This document shows, piece after piece, positions 11,275 through 24,610 of a DNA stretch of 60,000 nt. Below the pieces are notes generated by a model. It had not been told where the DNA came from. It saw only the letters and a list, made by a program, of their open reading frames with translations, and did not search any database. Source of the DNA: Liolophura sinensis (Eukaryota; Mollusca; Polyplacophora; Chitonida; Chitonidae); the NCBI RefSeq assembly GCF_032854445.1, contig NC_088301.1, positions 374,001 through 434,000 of the forward strand. Reading direction: 5' to 3'. Each line of letters starts with the position of its first letter. Position 1 is the first letter of the stretch. The position numbers and the translations under genes were made by a program.

Positions 11275-12775
11275 GAAGGGACAAGATTTCAAAGTTTGAC
11301 TGGAACAGAAAAGACATCATCAAAGAGATTGGGACAGAAGGCATGTGAGGCAAAAGGCACATGTGATCAGGATTAGAACAAAAAAGACATCATTCAGGAG
11401 ATTGGGACAGAAGACATGTGAGGCAAAAGGCACATGTGATCAGGACTGGAACAGAAAAGACATCATCCAGGGGATTGGGACAGAAGACATGTGAGGCAAA
11501 AGGTACATGTGATCAGGACTGGAACAGAAAAGACATCATCCAGGGGATTGGGACAGAAGACATGTGAGGCAAAAGGCACATGTGATCAGGACTGGAACAG
11601 AAAAGACATCATCCAGGGGATTGGGACAGAAGGCATGTGAGGCAAAAGGCACATGTGATCAGGACTGGAACAGAAAAGACATCATCCAGGGGATTGGGAC
11701 AGAAGGCATGTAAGGCAAAAGGCACATGTAATCAGGACTGGAACAGAAAAGACATCATCCAGGGGATTGGGACAGAAGACATGTGAGGCAAAAGGCACAT
11801 GTGATCAGGACTGGAACAGAAAAGACGTCATCCAGGGGATTGGGACAGAAGACATGTGAGGCAAAAGGCACATGTGATCAGGACTGGAACAGAAAAGACG
11901 TCATCCAGGGGATTGGGACAGAAGACATGTGAGGCAAAAGGCACATGTGATCAGGACTGGAACAGAAAAGACGTCATCCAGGGGATTGGGACAGAAGACA
12001 TGTGAGGCAAAAGGCACATGTGATCAGGACTGGAACAGAAAAGACGTCATCCAGGGGATTGGGACAGAAGGCATGTGAGGCAAAAGGCACATGTGATCAG
12101 GACTGGAACAGAAAAGACGTCATCCAGGGGATTGGGACAGAAGACATGTGAGGCAAAAGGCACATGTGATCAGGACTGGAACAGAAAAGACATCATCCAG
12201 GGGATTGGGACAGAAGACATGTGAGGCAAAAGGCACATGTGATCAGGACTGGAACAGAAAAGACATCATCCAGGGGATTGGGTCAGAAGGCATGTGAGGC
12301 AAAAGGCACATGTGATCAGGACTGGAACAGAAAAGACATCATCCAGGGGATTGGGACAGAAGACATGTGAGGCAAAAGGCACATGTGATCAGGACTGGAA
12401 CAGAAAAGACATCATCCAGGGGATTGGGACAGAAGACATGTGAGGCAAAAGGCACATGTGATCAGGACTGGAACAGAAAAGACATCATCCAGGGGATTGG
12501 GACAGAAGGCATGTGAGGCAAAAGGCACATGTGATCAGGACTGGAACAGAAAAGACATCATCCAGGGGATTGGGACAGAAGACATGTGAGGCAAAAGGCA
12601 CATGTGATCAGGACTGGAACAGAAAAGACATCATCCAGGGGATTGGGACAGAAGACATGTGAGGCAAAAGGTACATGTGATCAGGACTGGAACAGAAAAG
12701 ACATCATCCAGGGGATTGGGACAGAAGACATGTGAGGCAAAAGGCACATGTGATCAGGACTGGAACAGAATAAGG
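11275..12775. repeat. 73-bp tandem array, about 20 units
   Basis: Units contain gggacagaagacatgtgagg, caaaaggcacatgtgatcag, gactggaacagaaaagacat and catccaggggatt. Period is 73 bp. Homogeneity is very high except for the first units. Five consecutive units (about 11821-12125) share gacgtcatcc in place of gacatcatcc. The period equals that of the array at 4205-4668, but the sequences are unrelated. Confidence 0.97.
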
Positions 12776-12921
12776 ACGTCCCAAACAGCTAGGAGTACAC
12801 ACACATACCCCAATTCTTCAACTTTTTCAACTACCTCTGTGACCAATATTTGGAAACAATCTGAGGGAACTATGGGGCGGTGTACAGTAGTAATTTGCAT
12901 AGTTTTATGAAGTTTAAAGCT

Positions 12922-13013
12922 TAAGTGACACAAACCATTTTTAGTGTCATTTTCATACATGTATGCATAAATTCCACAGAAAAAAAGTGCTTTAGAGGTT
13001 GAAAAGGTTAAAG
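12922..13013 (+). repeat. Dispersed repeat family R2, copy 1
   Basis: aagtgacacaaaccattttt, agtgtcattttcatacatgt, gcataaattccacag and aagtgctttagaggttgaaa match, with substitutions, the copy at 21289-21380. It lies between two tandem arrays. Confidence 0.7.
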
Positions 13014-13029
13014 ATTAACAAAACATCAA

Positions 13030-15003
13030 CACTAGTGTATCAGTACATTATATTAGTGCACCAGATCAGTACACCAGATCTGTACACTACATTAGTGCAC
13101 CAGATCAGTGCACTACATTAGTGCACCAGATCAGTACACCAGATCAGTGCACCACATCAGTGCACCAGATCAGTACACCAGATCAGTACACTACATCAGT
13201 GCACCAGATCAGTGCACTACATTAGTGCACCAGATACTACACCACACCACTTCAATACATTAGCGCACCAGATCAGTACACTACATTAGTGCGCCAGATC
13301 AGTGCACCACATCAGTGCACCCGATCAGTACACCAGATCAGTACACTACATTAGTGCACCAGATCAGTGCACTACATTAGTGCACCAGATCAGTGCACTA
13401 CATTAGTGCACCAGATCAGTACGCCACATTAGTACACCAGATCAGCACACTACATCAGTACACCAGATCAGCACACTACATCAGTACACCAGATCAGTAC
13501 ACTACATCAGTACACCAGATCAGTACACTACATCAGTACACTACATCAGTACACCAGATCAGTACACCACATTAGTACACCAGATCAGCACACTACATCA
13601 GTACACCAGATCAGTACACTACATCAGTACACCAGATCAGTACACCACATTAGTACACCAGATCAGCACACTACATCAGTACACCAGATCAGCACACTAC
13701 ATCAGTACACCAGATCAGTACACTACATCAGTACACCAGATCAGTACACTACATCAGTACACCAGATCAGTACACTACATCAGTACACCAGATCAGTACA
13801 CTACATCAGTACACCAGATCAGTACACTACATCAGTACACCAGATCAGCACACTACATCAGTACACCAGATCAGTACACTACATCAGTACACCAGATCAG
13901 TACACTACATCAGTGCACCAGATCAGTACGCCACATTAGTACACCAGATCAGCACACTACATCAGTACACCAGATCAGTACACTACATCAGTACACCAGA
14001 TCAGTACACTACATCAGTACACCAGATCAGTACACTACATCAGTACACCAGATCAGTACACTACATCAGTACACCAGATCAGTACACTAGATCAGTACAC
14101 TACATCAGTACACAAGATCAGTACACTACATCAGTACACCAGATCAGTACACTACATTAGTGCACCAGATCAGCACACTACATCAGTACACCAGATCAGT
14201 ACACTACATTAGTGCACCAGATCAGTACGCCACATTAGTGCACCAGATCAGTACACTACATTAGTGCACCAGATCAGTACACTACATTAGTGCACCAGAT
14301 CAGTACGCCACATTAGTACACCAGATCAGTACGCCACATTAGTACACCAGATCAGCACACTACATCAGTACACCAGATCAGTACACTACATTAGTGCACC
14401 AGATCAGTACACTACATTAGTGCACCAGATCAGTACGCCACATTAGTACACCAGATCAGCACACTACATCAGTACACCAGATCAGTACACTACATTAGTG
14501 CACCAGATCAGCACACTACATCAGTACACCAGATCAGTACACCACATTAGTACACCAGATCAGTACACTACATCAGTACACCAGATCAGTACACTACATC
14601 AGTACACCAGATCAGTACACTACATCAGTACACCAGATCAGTACACTACATCAGTACACCAGATCAGTACACTACATCAGTACACCAGATCAGTACACTA
14701 CATTAGTACACCAGATCAGCACACTACATCAGTACACCAGATCAGTACACTACATCAGTACACCAGATCAGCACACTACATCAGTACACCAGATCAGTAC
14801 ACTACATCAGTACACCAGATCAGTACACCAGATCAGCACACTACATCAGTACACCAGATCAGTACACTACATCAGTACACCAGATCAGTACACTACATCA
14901 GTACACCAGATCAGCACACTACATCAGTACACCAGATCAGTACACTACATCAGTACACCAGATCAGTACACTACATCAGTACACCAGATCAGTACACCAC
15001 ATC
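13030..15003. repeat. 13/26-bp satellite array, about 150 half-units
   Basis: Two 13-mers, cagtacaccagat and cagtacactacat, alternate to form a 26-bp unit, with ttagtgcac, cagcacac and cagtacgcc variants. Every half-unit carries a GTAC-type core and most junctions create GATC. The left third is richer in gtgcac variants, while 14500-15000 is the most homogeneous. Frames run open because 26 x 3 bases repeat without stops, and I do not regard them as coding. Confidence 0.97.
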
Positions 15004-18000
15004 TACTGATGATATGTATCATAATTCAACTGTGCTCAAGGGCAAATCCATCTTGCCATACTAATACTACAAACTTATGTCTGTCACTTCTGGTTGGATT
15101 ATGGTTCAAAACAGGGGTTTATTATAAGCTAATGATTAAATCTTTAGGGGGTTTACAATGTAGAATGCCTAATGCCTAAATACGTCTAGCTTGTGTTGGA
15201 GAGTTGTGCACATGTAGCAGTGCTGGACCAGCCATATCCTCCCCATCCTATGTGTCCCACTCTCAGTACTGCGCACCCCCTATTTCCTGTGTGCCACCCA
15301 GCACACACATTACATATAGCTGTTGCTAGTACTGCTCTCTAGTTTGTACCATGTAGTTGCTGAATTCATTGTCCACACCAGTTAATTGATAATCGCCCTA
15401 ACTAATGATGCTGGTGTGCTGAGTTGTATTGTATGCTGGGTTATTAATGCTGAAGGGATCAGAGCCACCCCTAGGAGAGCCTCAATCCTAGGTTATAAGT
15501 TAGGTAGATTACAGAGAGGTCCCCAGGCTATGTGGCCCATCCAGCTCTGATATTTCTCTACACCATAGGGGGGGCATCATCAGTAACCAGGCTAGTCCAA
15601 TATAGCAGCAAGCCTTCTATGGCCAGCCACAGGATCTGCACCTAGTCCAGCAGGTTGGTTTTCACAACTTTATACTTCACAATTCTACTCTTTATCTTTA
15701 GGCACTTACTCGATCGGGTATAAACCTATATTTTCTTTTTCTTTACAAAACTTGTGCATTAATAAAGTAGATGAGAAGTAAGGTCTGATGCACAGGTCAG
15801 ATCAGGGCTTCTCTAAGCAGGTTTTGATGAGTGACACACATTTTACAGGTAGACTGTCCTCCATGTGCACCCAACCACTTGTCACATATTGTTTGACATG
15901 TCATGGTCATGTTTTAGATGTACATGTACACAGTCACAGAGTTCTCATGTTTGTGCCTAGCCATGTACTCCATGTTAACATCCTGTCACTATACAAGCCT
16001 GTAGCCCACTAAGCACTTCACTGACCACCAAATCTGTCACCCTCAGAGATCTTCTCCCATCTTATCATTGTTAATAAGTCATACTCACTTACACTGCTTT
16101 AAAACTTTGACATTAGTTCACTTTATTCAATAATTTCATACCAGTCACATGTATGTATCAGTCCCATACCAGCTGAATGAAGTGATGAAATGTCAAGTTT
16201 TCCCTCTGAAGCTAACGATGTCTTTGCTAGCCAATTTGGCTCCTTGGGACATGCCACAAAGTGAAGCTTGTCAATCTCCCAAAATGCCATTACCTCAACC
16301 TCTGTTAGCTGCCTCTGGAATATTTCATCAATAATATTTTTTGTGCTCAAAAAGATAGAAGATATAATAGTATGCAACTGTCCTGAAGCCTGAAATGCAT
16401 GGATGAATGTGCTAGTGCCACTAGGCTGCCTGCAGGATTGTGGGTGATGCCTGAGCCAAGTCAGGCGGACTGGTCACTGAGTAACTGTCCAGGTGCCTAT
16501 AGTAGCCTTGCCAGCCCCCTATGCACTTTTCCATGCCCAGATATGGAGGTGGCATCTGCACCCATCACTGGGCCACATGGTGGATAAGGAAAAGCAGCCC
16601 CACAGCTGTCAGGAGCTCTCCAACAGGTTATCTTCCTTCATCTCAAATCATATCACCAGGGGGCAGTTTATAACCTTCTTGCTACAGACTGGAATCTTGA
16701 GTGGAGAGTCTTTTCCTGCACTGTTTTAAGAGGTTATGTGGGTGACACATGCAGGCACATGGGCATGTGGATAGTAGAACATGTGGATGGTAGAGCATGT
16801 ATCTCCAGACCAATGCTACTCCATTTATTTCTTTCCAGATCAAATATACTGCAATGTCTCAGGTTATGGACATTTTTATTTCATTAGCTTTAAGTCATAA
16901 AATAGTGTATAGTTTGATAGTACATGATAGTAGCCACTTTAGATGGTTAAAATACTTGTAATGTAGGATTTGTATCATACCAGTTAGAGTAAAGACGAAC
17001 TAATCCTTCTCAACTTTTGTACATACCTGAAGTTATTTGGTTTTCAAATGATCTTGCATCTTAAAGTACACACCTTTAGTTTACCATCTGTGTGCTCTTA
17101 CATGAACACTTGTGTTTGAACATTGTTTCTATATGTTTTCAAAAATATTGAAAAATATTACACTCTGAATTACATGTTGGTGATTACAAAGTTCTACACA
17201 GCCATGGACAAATGATTTGCCCTGATTATATTCTCATCAAAGGTCAACTGATCACAACTAAAGCACTTTTTATTTGATTTGTGTTTTACACCTTACTCCA
17301 GAAAATCACTTTTTATTCCATCTGTGGTTTACACATTACTCCAGTTAAGCACTAGTAGTGATGCAATTTGTATTAACAGTTATAAAATCATGGTAAATTA
17401 AACCATAATCAAGTCTACCATCCTAAACAGATACTGTAAAAACAAAAATTATTCTTTTTTTTTTTCACCTAAAGTTTAATAACATTTAGTGTTCAGACTA
17501 GAAGCTGACAGCAACACTGCATTCTAGACATGAGTTACCTCCCTTGGTCATTGATAACGCAAGTAAATCAATATCATGGAAGAGTGCATGTAGTATAGAA
17601 ATGTGTAAGGACTAACTGATCATATTTCTCTTCTCAAATCTACTCTTACTGCAGGATGTTTGCCATCAATTTTAATTCTTATCTCAATCCTTGTACCGGT
17701 GTTTGTCTAAAGTCCTTGAAGAGCTCTGATTAACATGAGAGGGATCAATGAGCCTGGTGCTGAGTGCTCCTGAACTGTCCATCAGCTGATTTCTGGAAAC
17801 CAGCTCCACTCAATCTTACTCAAGCCTGCCTATTATCAACATAACTTGATACAAATTTCTCCATGTAATGTCAGATTTATTGATCAGTGGTATACTCTAA
17901 TGCACTTGCTCATAGCATATACCTGCTTACTGCAGCTTTGCATGAAGTGCTGGTGACACTGGTGCAAGATGTGTGTTATGATCTGGCTGTAGTATCCCCA

Positions 18001-19966
18001 GTCCATCCCCGGACAACAGCGGTGGCCCGGGCAGCCTGTAACAGCACAGGACTACTGGGGACCAATCAGCTGACAGTAGCGGGATTCCCGTACCTCCCTA
18101 TCAACTGACTGTCCGGCCAGCCAACGACAGCCAAGCCTGCTGGTTCAGCAAGCCTCAGCCTTCTTCGGGCTCCTCTCACCCATCAATATTTTCCAGGCAA
18201 GACAAACTTGTAAGAAATTAAGGTTAGTGTGAAATGGGGTTAAAATATGCAGTCATTGGAGAAGATGGGGTTTTAGAATTCCAGCTAGGTAGCCCAGGGC
18301 TCAGCCTCAGCTTCCTAGATCACCCATCTACTACAACTTCCTTCTTACAACCCCTACCAACATGTGCTTAGCTGCCGGTGCTAATGCACCCATGTCTCTT
18401 AATCAAATATAATACACCTATTGACATCTTTTCCCAGAGTCTACTACCTGCTGCTCGCTGTGTGTAGCCAATGTGTGTATGCCCATGAACTTCAATTTCC
18501 AAAGTATTATGATAAACAATCTCCATTGCGAGTATGTACAGTGACAGTGGGTCCCCCTTAGCCCTGTCCTAGCTACTCCACCACAACATCTAGTTAGTAC
18601 ATACACTATATAGCGCAACACATCAAGTAGTACACCAGCAGCTGATGGAGTGGCAGAGGGTATGCCGTGGGATTCCCTCCACTGTCGGGGACACCCTCTG
18701 ATGACATCACCACCTCACAGTTTTCACAATGAAGCTGAGAGAAGAGCCCGGATGTTGTGGGAGATGAGGCTGATGTAACAGTATGTACTTGTTGCTGGTC
18801 TGTCCTTGCGTTAGAAAGGTGATGGCTAGTCAGCTCAGTCCTACACGCTGATTACAATTGTCCCAATTCCAGGACAAGATTTTACGCTGGTTCCCCAGGC
18901 TGGGGCCCCTGGTAAGAAGTCTGCGCACCTTCACATCATATGACAGGTAGCACTTTACATGCATGCCTCTTATTGGTTAAGCCAACGGCTACAGTGAAAC
19001 CATTGCCAGCTATTTAATAATATATGTACATATACTTTATGTAAGCATACGTTTTGATTTTTGTCAAGATTTAAAATCAGAGCAAAGATACCGCCTTGTA
19101 ACCCCATTGAAACTCCCATTGAGAAAACAATGAGCTGATGTAACTGATGTTCTCCCTTGCCGTTTTGACCATGCCGGAAGTTGCGCAAGATCAACCACTT
19201 TGCATGAGAGCGGATAAGCATTAGCACAACGACATGAAGGTTCCATACCTGCCTATCTTTGTGGTCAAAAGGAAGGAATCAGTCTCTGTAAATGCTTAAT
19301 TTGATCAACTGACCGGTACAAAGGTGAGCTGAACAGACTTAATGACACCAAAGCGGGTAGAAAGTGGTACAAACAGGTAATTTACAGAGGACTGGCCACT
19401 CCGTGAGGACTTTCGCTAAACTCCTGAAGTGCGGTCCATATGCGCAAATAGAATTTGCAGAAGACCAGACACAGTCATACTTAATGTGTCTACGTGTACA
19501 TGACCCGTTCCGAGCCTCCCCTGCAGCATGGAACCTTGGAATCTGAGATACATATAGTTGGCATTTGCTGAACTGATACATGGTAAATGTATACACACAG
19601 GCATGTAGGTAGATTGATGCCTGCCTAGGCTATGCATGTAATAATCAAAGGCCTGGAATGCAAATCTACCCCTCTGACATTTTGATGCTGCATGTGTATG
19701 TAAGTATACATGTATATATACATACATACACGCACAAATATATGCCAATTATTTTACAACAGAAACACCCAAGCAAAGTTGGCCTCAAATTGCACCAATC
19801 TTTGACATTTGTCTTACTCACACAACTAATGCATTTCTCTCGGCAGGAGACTTGAACAACAGTGCTTTTCTGTTGTCCACTATGAATTTACCAACATGGT
19901 TATCGCTACTGCCGTGTGTATTAACCATGTATATCTACACACCATTAGATTCTAACCACATAATAT
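15004..19966. other. Unannotated intronic stretch
   Basis: Mostly single-copy-looking sequence with a SINE-like fragment near 17265-17346. A more CpG-rich pocket lies near 17990-18080 (ccccggacaacagcggtggc). No exon with family similarity or tRNA was recognised. Confidence 0.5.
17265..17346 (-). mobile_element. SINE tail fragment with a partial duplication
   Basis: tttttatttgatttgtgttt tied to acaccttactccag matches the SINE tail region. A second, poorer copy (tttttattcca, gtttacacattactccag) follows directly. Confidence 0.45.
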
Positions 19967-19979
19967 ATGTGGCACATGT

Positions 19980-20530
19980 GTGTCACATATCAGGACAGGC
20001 AAAGCCATGGAAAGTTTATGTGTGTGTGTCACATATCAGGACAGGCAAAGCCATGGAAAGTTTATATGTGTGTGTCACATATCAGGACAGGCAAAGCCAT
20101 GGAAAGTTTATATGTGTGTGTCACATATCAGGACAGGCAAAGCCATGGAAGGTTTATATGTGTGTGTCACATATCAGGACAGGCAAAGCCATGGAAGGTT
20201 TATATGTGTGTGTCACATATCAGGACAGGCAAAGCCATGGAAAGTTTATATGTGTGTGTCACATATCAGGACAGGCAAAGCCATGGAAAGTTTATATGTG
20301 TGTGTCACATATCAGGACAGGCAAAGCCATGGAAAGTTTATATGTGTGTGTCACATATCAGGACAGGCAAAGCCATGGAAAGTTCATATGTGTGTGTCAC
20401 ATATCAGGACAGGCAAAGCCATGGAAAGTTTATATGTGTGTGTCACATATCAGGACAGGCAAAGCCATGGAAAGTTCATATGTGTGTGTCACATATCAGG
20501 ACAGGCAAAGCCATGGAAGGTTTATATGAA
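19980..20530. repeat. 46-bp tandem array, 12 units
   Basis: Units run acatatcaggacaggcaaag, ccatggaaagtttatatgtg, tgtgtc. They are almost identical, differing mainly at aaagttt/aaggttt/aaagttc. Each has an inverted pair CACATAT...ATATGTG. All three plus-strand frames stay open (up to 341 codons from 19967), giving YVCVTYQDRQSHGKF-type repeats. I regard this as a repeat artefact. Confidence 0.97.
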
Positions 20531-20569
20531 AATTTTATATGCATATTCCAAAACCCAACAAGTTCTTCC

Positions 20570-20908
20570 TTTACCTGCAGACAGTGCCCCATTACCTGCA
20601 GGCAATGCCCGTTACCTGCAGACAGTGCCCCATTATCTGCAGATAGTGCCCCATTACATGCAGACAGTGCCCCATTACCTGCAGACAGTGCCCAATTACC
20701 TGCAGACAGTGCCCCATTACCTGCAGGCAATGCCCGTTACCTGCAGACAGTACCCCATTATCTGCAGATAGTGCCCCATTACATGCAGACAGTGCCCCAT
20801 TACCTGCAGACAGTGCCCAATTACCTGCAGACAATGCCCATTACCTGCAGACAGTGCCCCATTACCTGCAGACAGTGCCCCATTACCCGCAGACAGTGCC
20901 CCATTACT
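20570..20908. repeat. 21-bp minisatellite with a 125-bp higher-order unit
   Basis: Base units are acctgcagacagtgccccat plus one base. A block of six units marked by ggcaatgcccgttacctgca begins at 20601 and again at 20726, so the array grew by duplication of about 125 bp. CTGCAG recurs in most units. Confidence 0.95.
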
Positions 20909-20919
20909 ACAATTCTTCA

Positions 20920-21110
20920 ACTGTTCATTCAAGCATATTCTAAAGGCATTATTGTGTTAACTGATAAAATTATACTTTTTGTGAAGACCTGAAACTGGGA
21001 AACCCAACCAATGAAGTTTTATCGCCAATATCAAAAGAAATCAATCAAATAAATTGGGCTGAAAGATGCTCTTTCAGATGCAAAAAGGTCAGGGAAAGTA
21101 GGGTACTCTC
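20920..21110 (+). repeat. Dispersed repeat family R1, copy 1
   Basis: ttcaagcatattctaaaggc, ctttttgtgaagacctgaaa, ccaaccaatgaagttttatc and gctgaaagatgctctttcag match the blocks at 34011-34200 in the same order. It directly abuts the 21-bp minisatellite. Confidence 0.8.
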
Positions 21111-21288
21111 CACTGACACACACTGCCAAACATCACACACCTACCCGATTCCACAACAGAGCACAAATGGTCTAAATTATAGTAACACCAGTTCTTCATC
21201 CTATTCTGTTAAGTTTTGCATTTTTCACATATTAGAATAACCGTGTGTTAGCTTTAATTGCCGACAATGGCTGTCTGCATACTAAATG

Positions 21289-21380
21289 TAAGTGACTCAT
21301 TTTTAGTGTAATTTTCCTAATAGTTGTACGCATAAATTCCCTTTAAAAAAGTGCTTCAATGGTTGAAAGGTTGTAGATTT
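21289..21380 (+). repeat. Dispersed repeat family R2, copy 2
   Basis: aagtgactcatttttagtgt, gtacgcataaattcccttta and aagtgcttcaatggttgaaa correspond to 12922-13013. It lies about 180 bp after R1 copy 1. Confidence 0.7.
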
Positions 21381-21884
21381 ACAGTATGTAAGCAAGATAA
21401 TTTCTTGTAGGTAAATTCATAACAAACATAGCTATATGCATAAAGTGCCTCTTTTGTGTACATTTTGATTTTTGTACATGGCGTAGCGCACACACATGAT
21501 ATAGCATCCATGATTATTCCAAAAATCAGTCCCTTTATTGTAGACCAGTGCCCATTTGCCCTGTGTGCAAGAACACATGCCCAAAAGCATCTTTTGTCAG
21601 CAAAACCATGAACCTGTGCCTGCATTGTAGTTAGTGTGTCTTGCATTGGCAAAATGATGACCTAGTGGCTCACTTGTATAGAGACTCCTGAACATATGAT
21701 GTACATGTAACAGCTAACAGACATGACTACAAAGATATGCCAATAACGATACTCAACCAGGATCTCAGTTTACATCACCAATCATGCCTCATTCAGCCAA
21801 GGTATCAATAATGCAAAATAATATTTTCTGTAATTCTGAATGAACAATAACACATATCAAAACAGTATACATACACTCAAATCA

Positions 21885-22470
21885 TGTTTAGGATGTCCAG
21901 GAAGGAAACCACGTCCCCAGGGAGAAAACCATAACATGTCAAAAGGGAGAAAACCATTACATGTTCCCCAGGGATGAAACAATTACACTTCCCCCAGGGA
22001 GGAAACCTCCTCAGATAAAGGCAGAGGAAGGTGAGCAGTCCAGAAGGAAACCATTAAACGTTCTCAGGTGCTGAGAAGCCCCCTCGCATGAAGCTAGCGG
22101 AAGGCAAGGTAGAGGGAGGAAACTATAACACATCTCTAGGGAGGAAACCATTACACACCAGGGAGGAAACCATTACATGTCTTCAGGGAGGAAATCCTTA
22201 CACATTCCTAGGGAGGAAACCATTACACATCCCCAGGTAGCTGACAAAGTCTCCTCACATGAAGACAGAGGAATGTGAGCAACCTGTAAGGAAACCACTA
22301 CATGTCTGCAAGAAGGAAACGACTACACATCCCCATGGAGGCAGCCATTACATGTCTCTCAAAGGAGTTCATTACAAGTTTGTTCTAAGTCCCCAGGAAG
22401 GAAACCATTACATCTCCCTAAGCAGGAAACTATTACACATTCCAGGGAGAAAACCATTAAACGTCTCCAA
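21885..22470. repeat. Degenerate ~26-bp repeat (ggaggaaaccattacacatc)
   Basis: At least fifteen imperfect blocks of gggaggaaaccattacac-type sequence with ccccag spacers occur here. Divergence is high, so this looks like an old array. A longer block (ctcctcacatgaagacagag and a similar earlier one) is also repeated. Confidence 0.8.
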
Positions 22471-22505
22471 ATTTTTGGAAAAAATCTCCACATAAATGTG
22501 CTATC

Positions 22506-24610
22506 AAGCACCAGGCTGTGCATCAGAATTACCTCATACACACACACAATGTTAGGCTGTGCATCAGAAATACCTCATACACACACACAAGGTTAGGCTG
22601 TGCATCAGAATTACCTCATACACACAATATTAGTCTGTGCATCAGAATTACCTCATACACACAATGTAAGGCTGTGCATCAGAATTACCTCATTCACATA
22701 CACAATGTAAGGCTGTGCATCAGAATTACCTCATTCACATACACAATGTTAGGCTGTGCATCAGAATTACCTCACACACACAATGTAAGGCCGTGCATCA
22801 GAATTACCTCATACACACACACAATGTAAGGCTGTGCATCAGAATTACCTCATACACATACACAATGTTAGGCTGTGCATCAGAATTACCTCACACACAC
22901 AATGTAAGGCTGTGCATCAGAATTACCTCATACACACACACAATGTTAGGCTGTGCATCAGAATTACCTCATACACACACACAATGTAAGGCTGTGCATC
23001 AGAATTACCTCATACACATACACAATGTAAGGCTGTGCATCAGAATTACCTCATACACAAACACAATGTTAGGCTGTGCATCAGAATTACCTCACACACA
23101 CACACAATGTAAGGCTGTGCATCAGAATTACCTCATACACACACACAATGTTAGGCTGTGCATCAGAATTACCTCATACACACACACAATGTAAGGCTGT
23201 GCATCAGAATTACCTCATACACATACACAATGTTAGGCTGTGCATCAGAATTACCTCATACACATACACAATGTTAGGCTGTGCATCAGAAATACCTCAT
23301 ACACACACACAATGTTAGGCTGTGCATCAGAATTACCTCATACACATACACAATGTTAGGCTGTGCATCAGAAATACCTCATACACACACACAATGTAAG
23401 GCTGTGCATCAGAATTACCTCATACACATACACAATGTTAGGCTGTGCATCAGAATTACCTTATACACACACACAATGTAAGGCTGTGCATCAGAATTAC
23501 CTCATACACATACACAATGTTAGGCTGTGCATCAGAATTACCTCACACACACAATGTAAGGCCGTGCATCAGAATTACCTCATACACACACACAATGTTA
23601 GGCTGTGCATCAGAATTACCTCATACACACACACAATGTTAGGCTGTGCATCAGAATTACCTCATACACATACACAATGTAAGGCTGTGCATCAGAATTA
23701 CCTCATACACACACACAATGTTAGGCTGTGCATCAGAATTACCTCATACACAAAAACAATGTTAGGCTGTGCATCAGAAATACCTCATACATACACACAA
23801 TGTAAGGCCGTGCATCAGAATTACCTCATACACATACACAATGTAAGGCTGTGCATCAGAATTACCTCATATACACAATGTAAGGCTGTGCATCAGAATT
23901 ACCTCATACACACACACAATGTAAGGCTGTGCATCAGAATTACCTCATACACATACATAATGTAAGGCTGTGCATCAGAATTACCTCATATACACAATGT
24001 TAGGCTGTGCATCAGAATTACCTCATACACACACACACAATGTAAGGCTGTGCATCAGAATTACCTCACGCACACACAGTGTACGGCTGTGCATTAGAAT
24101 TACCTCATACACACACAAAGTGTAAGGCTGTGCATCAGAATTACCTCATTCACATACACAGTGTAAGGCTGTGCATCAGAATTACCTCATTCACATACAC
24201 AATGTAAGGCTGTGCATCAGAATTACCTCATTCACATACACAATGTAAGGCTGTGCATCAGAATTACCTCATACACACACACAATGTAAGGTTGTGCATC
24301 AGAATTACCTCATTCACATACACAGTGTAAGGCTGTGCATCAGAATTACCTCATTCACATACACAGTGTAAGGCTGTGCATCAGAATTACCTCATTCACA
24401 TACACAATGTAAGGCTGTGCATCAGAATTACCTCACACACACAATGTAAGGCTGTGCATCAGAATTACCTCATACACACACACAATGTAAGGCTGTGCAT
24501 CAGATTTACCTAACACACACAATGTAAGGCTGTGCATCAGACTTACCTCATACACACACACACAATGTAAGGCTGTGCATCAGACTTACCTCATACACAC
24601 ACACAATGTT
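22506..24610. repeat. 41-bp tandem array with embedded CA repeat, about 51 units
   Basis: Units are ggctgtgcatcagaattacc, tcatacacacacacaatgt and aa or ta. The inner CA/CATA tract varies from about 6 to 18 bases, so unit length ranges from about 35 to 43 bp. Open frames of up to 200 codons (MHQNYLIHTHNVRLCIRITS) are by-products. Confidence 0.97.

Noticed and set aside
14498-15064. 188-codon frame with YTRSVHYISTPDQ repeats
   Set aside because: By-product of the 13/26-bp satellite, with no start context or homology.
19967-20992. 341-codon open frame on plus, the longest in the window
   Set aside because: It runs through two tandem arrays, and other frames of the 46-bp array are open as well. 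No family similarity or splice context. It is a repeat by-product.
22518-23965. Open frames up to 200 codons (HQNYLIHTHN repeats)
   Set aside because: By-product of the 41-bp array. Frames break wherever the CA tract changes length.
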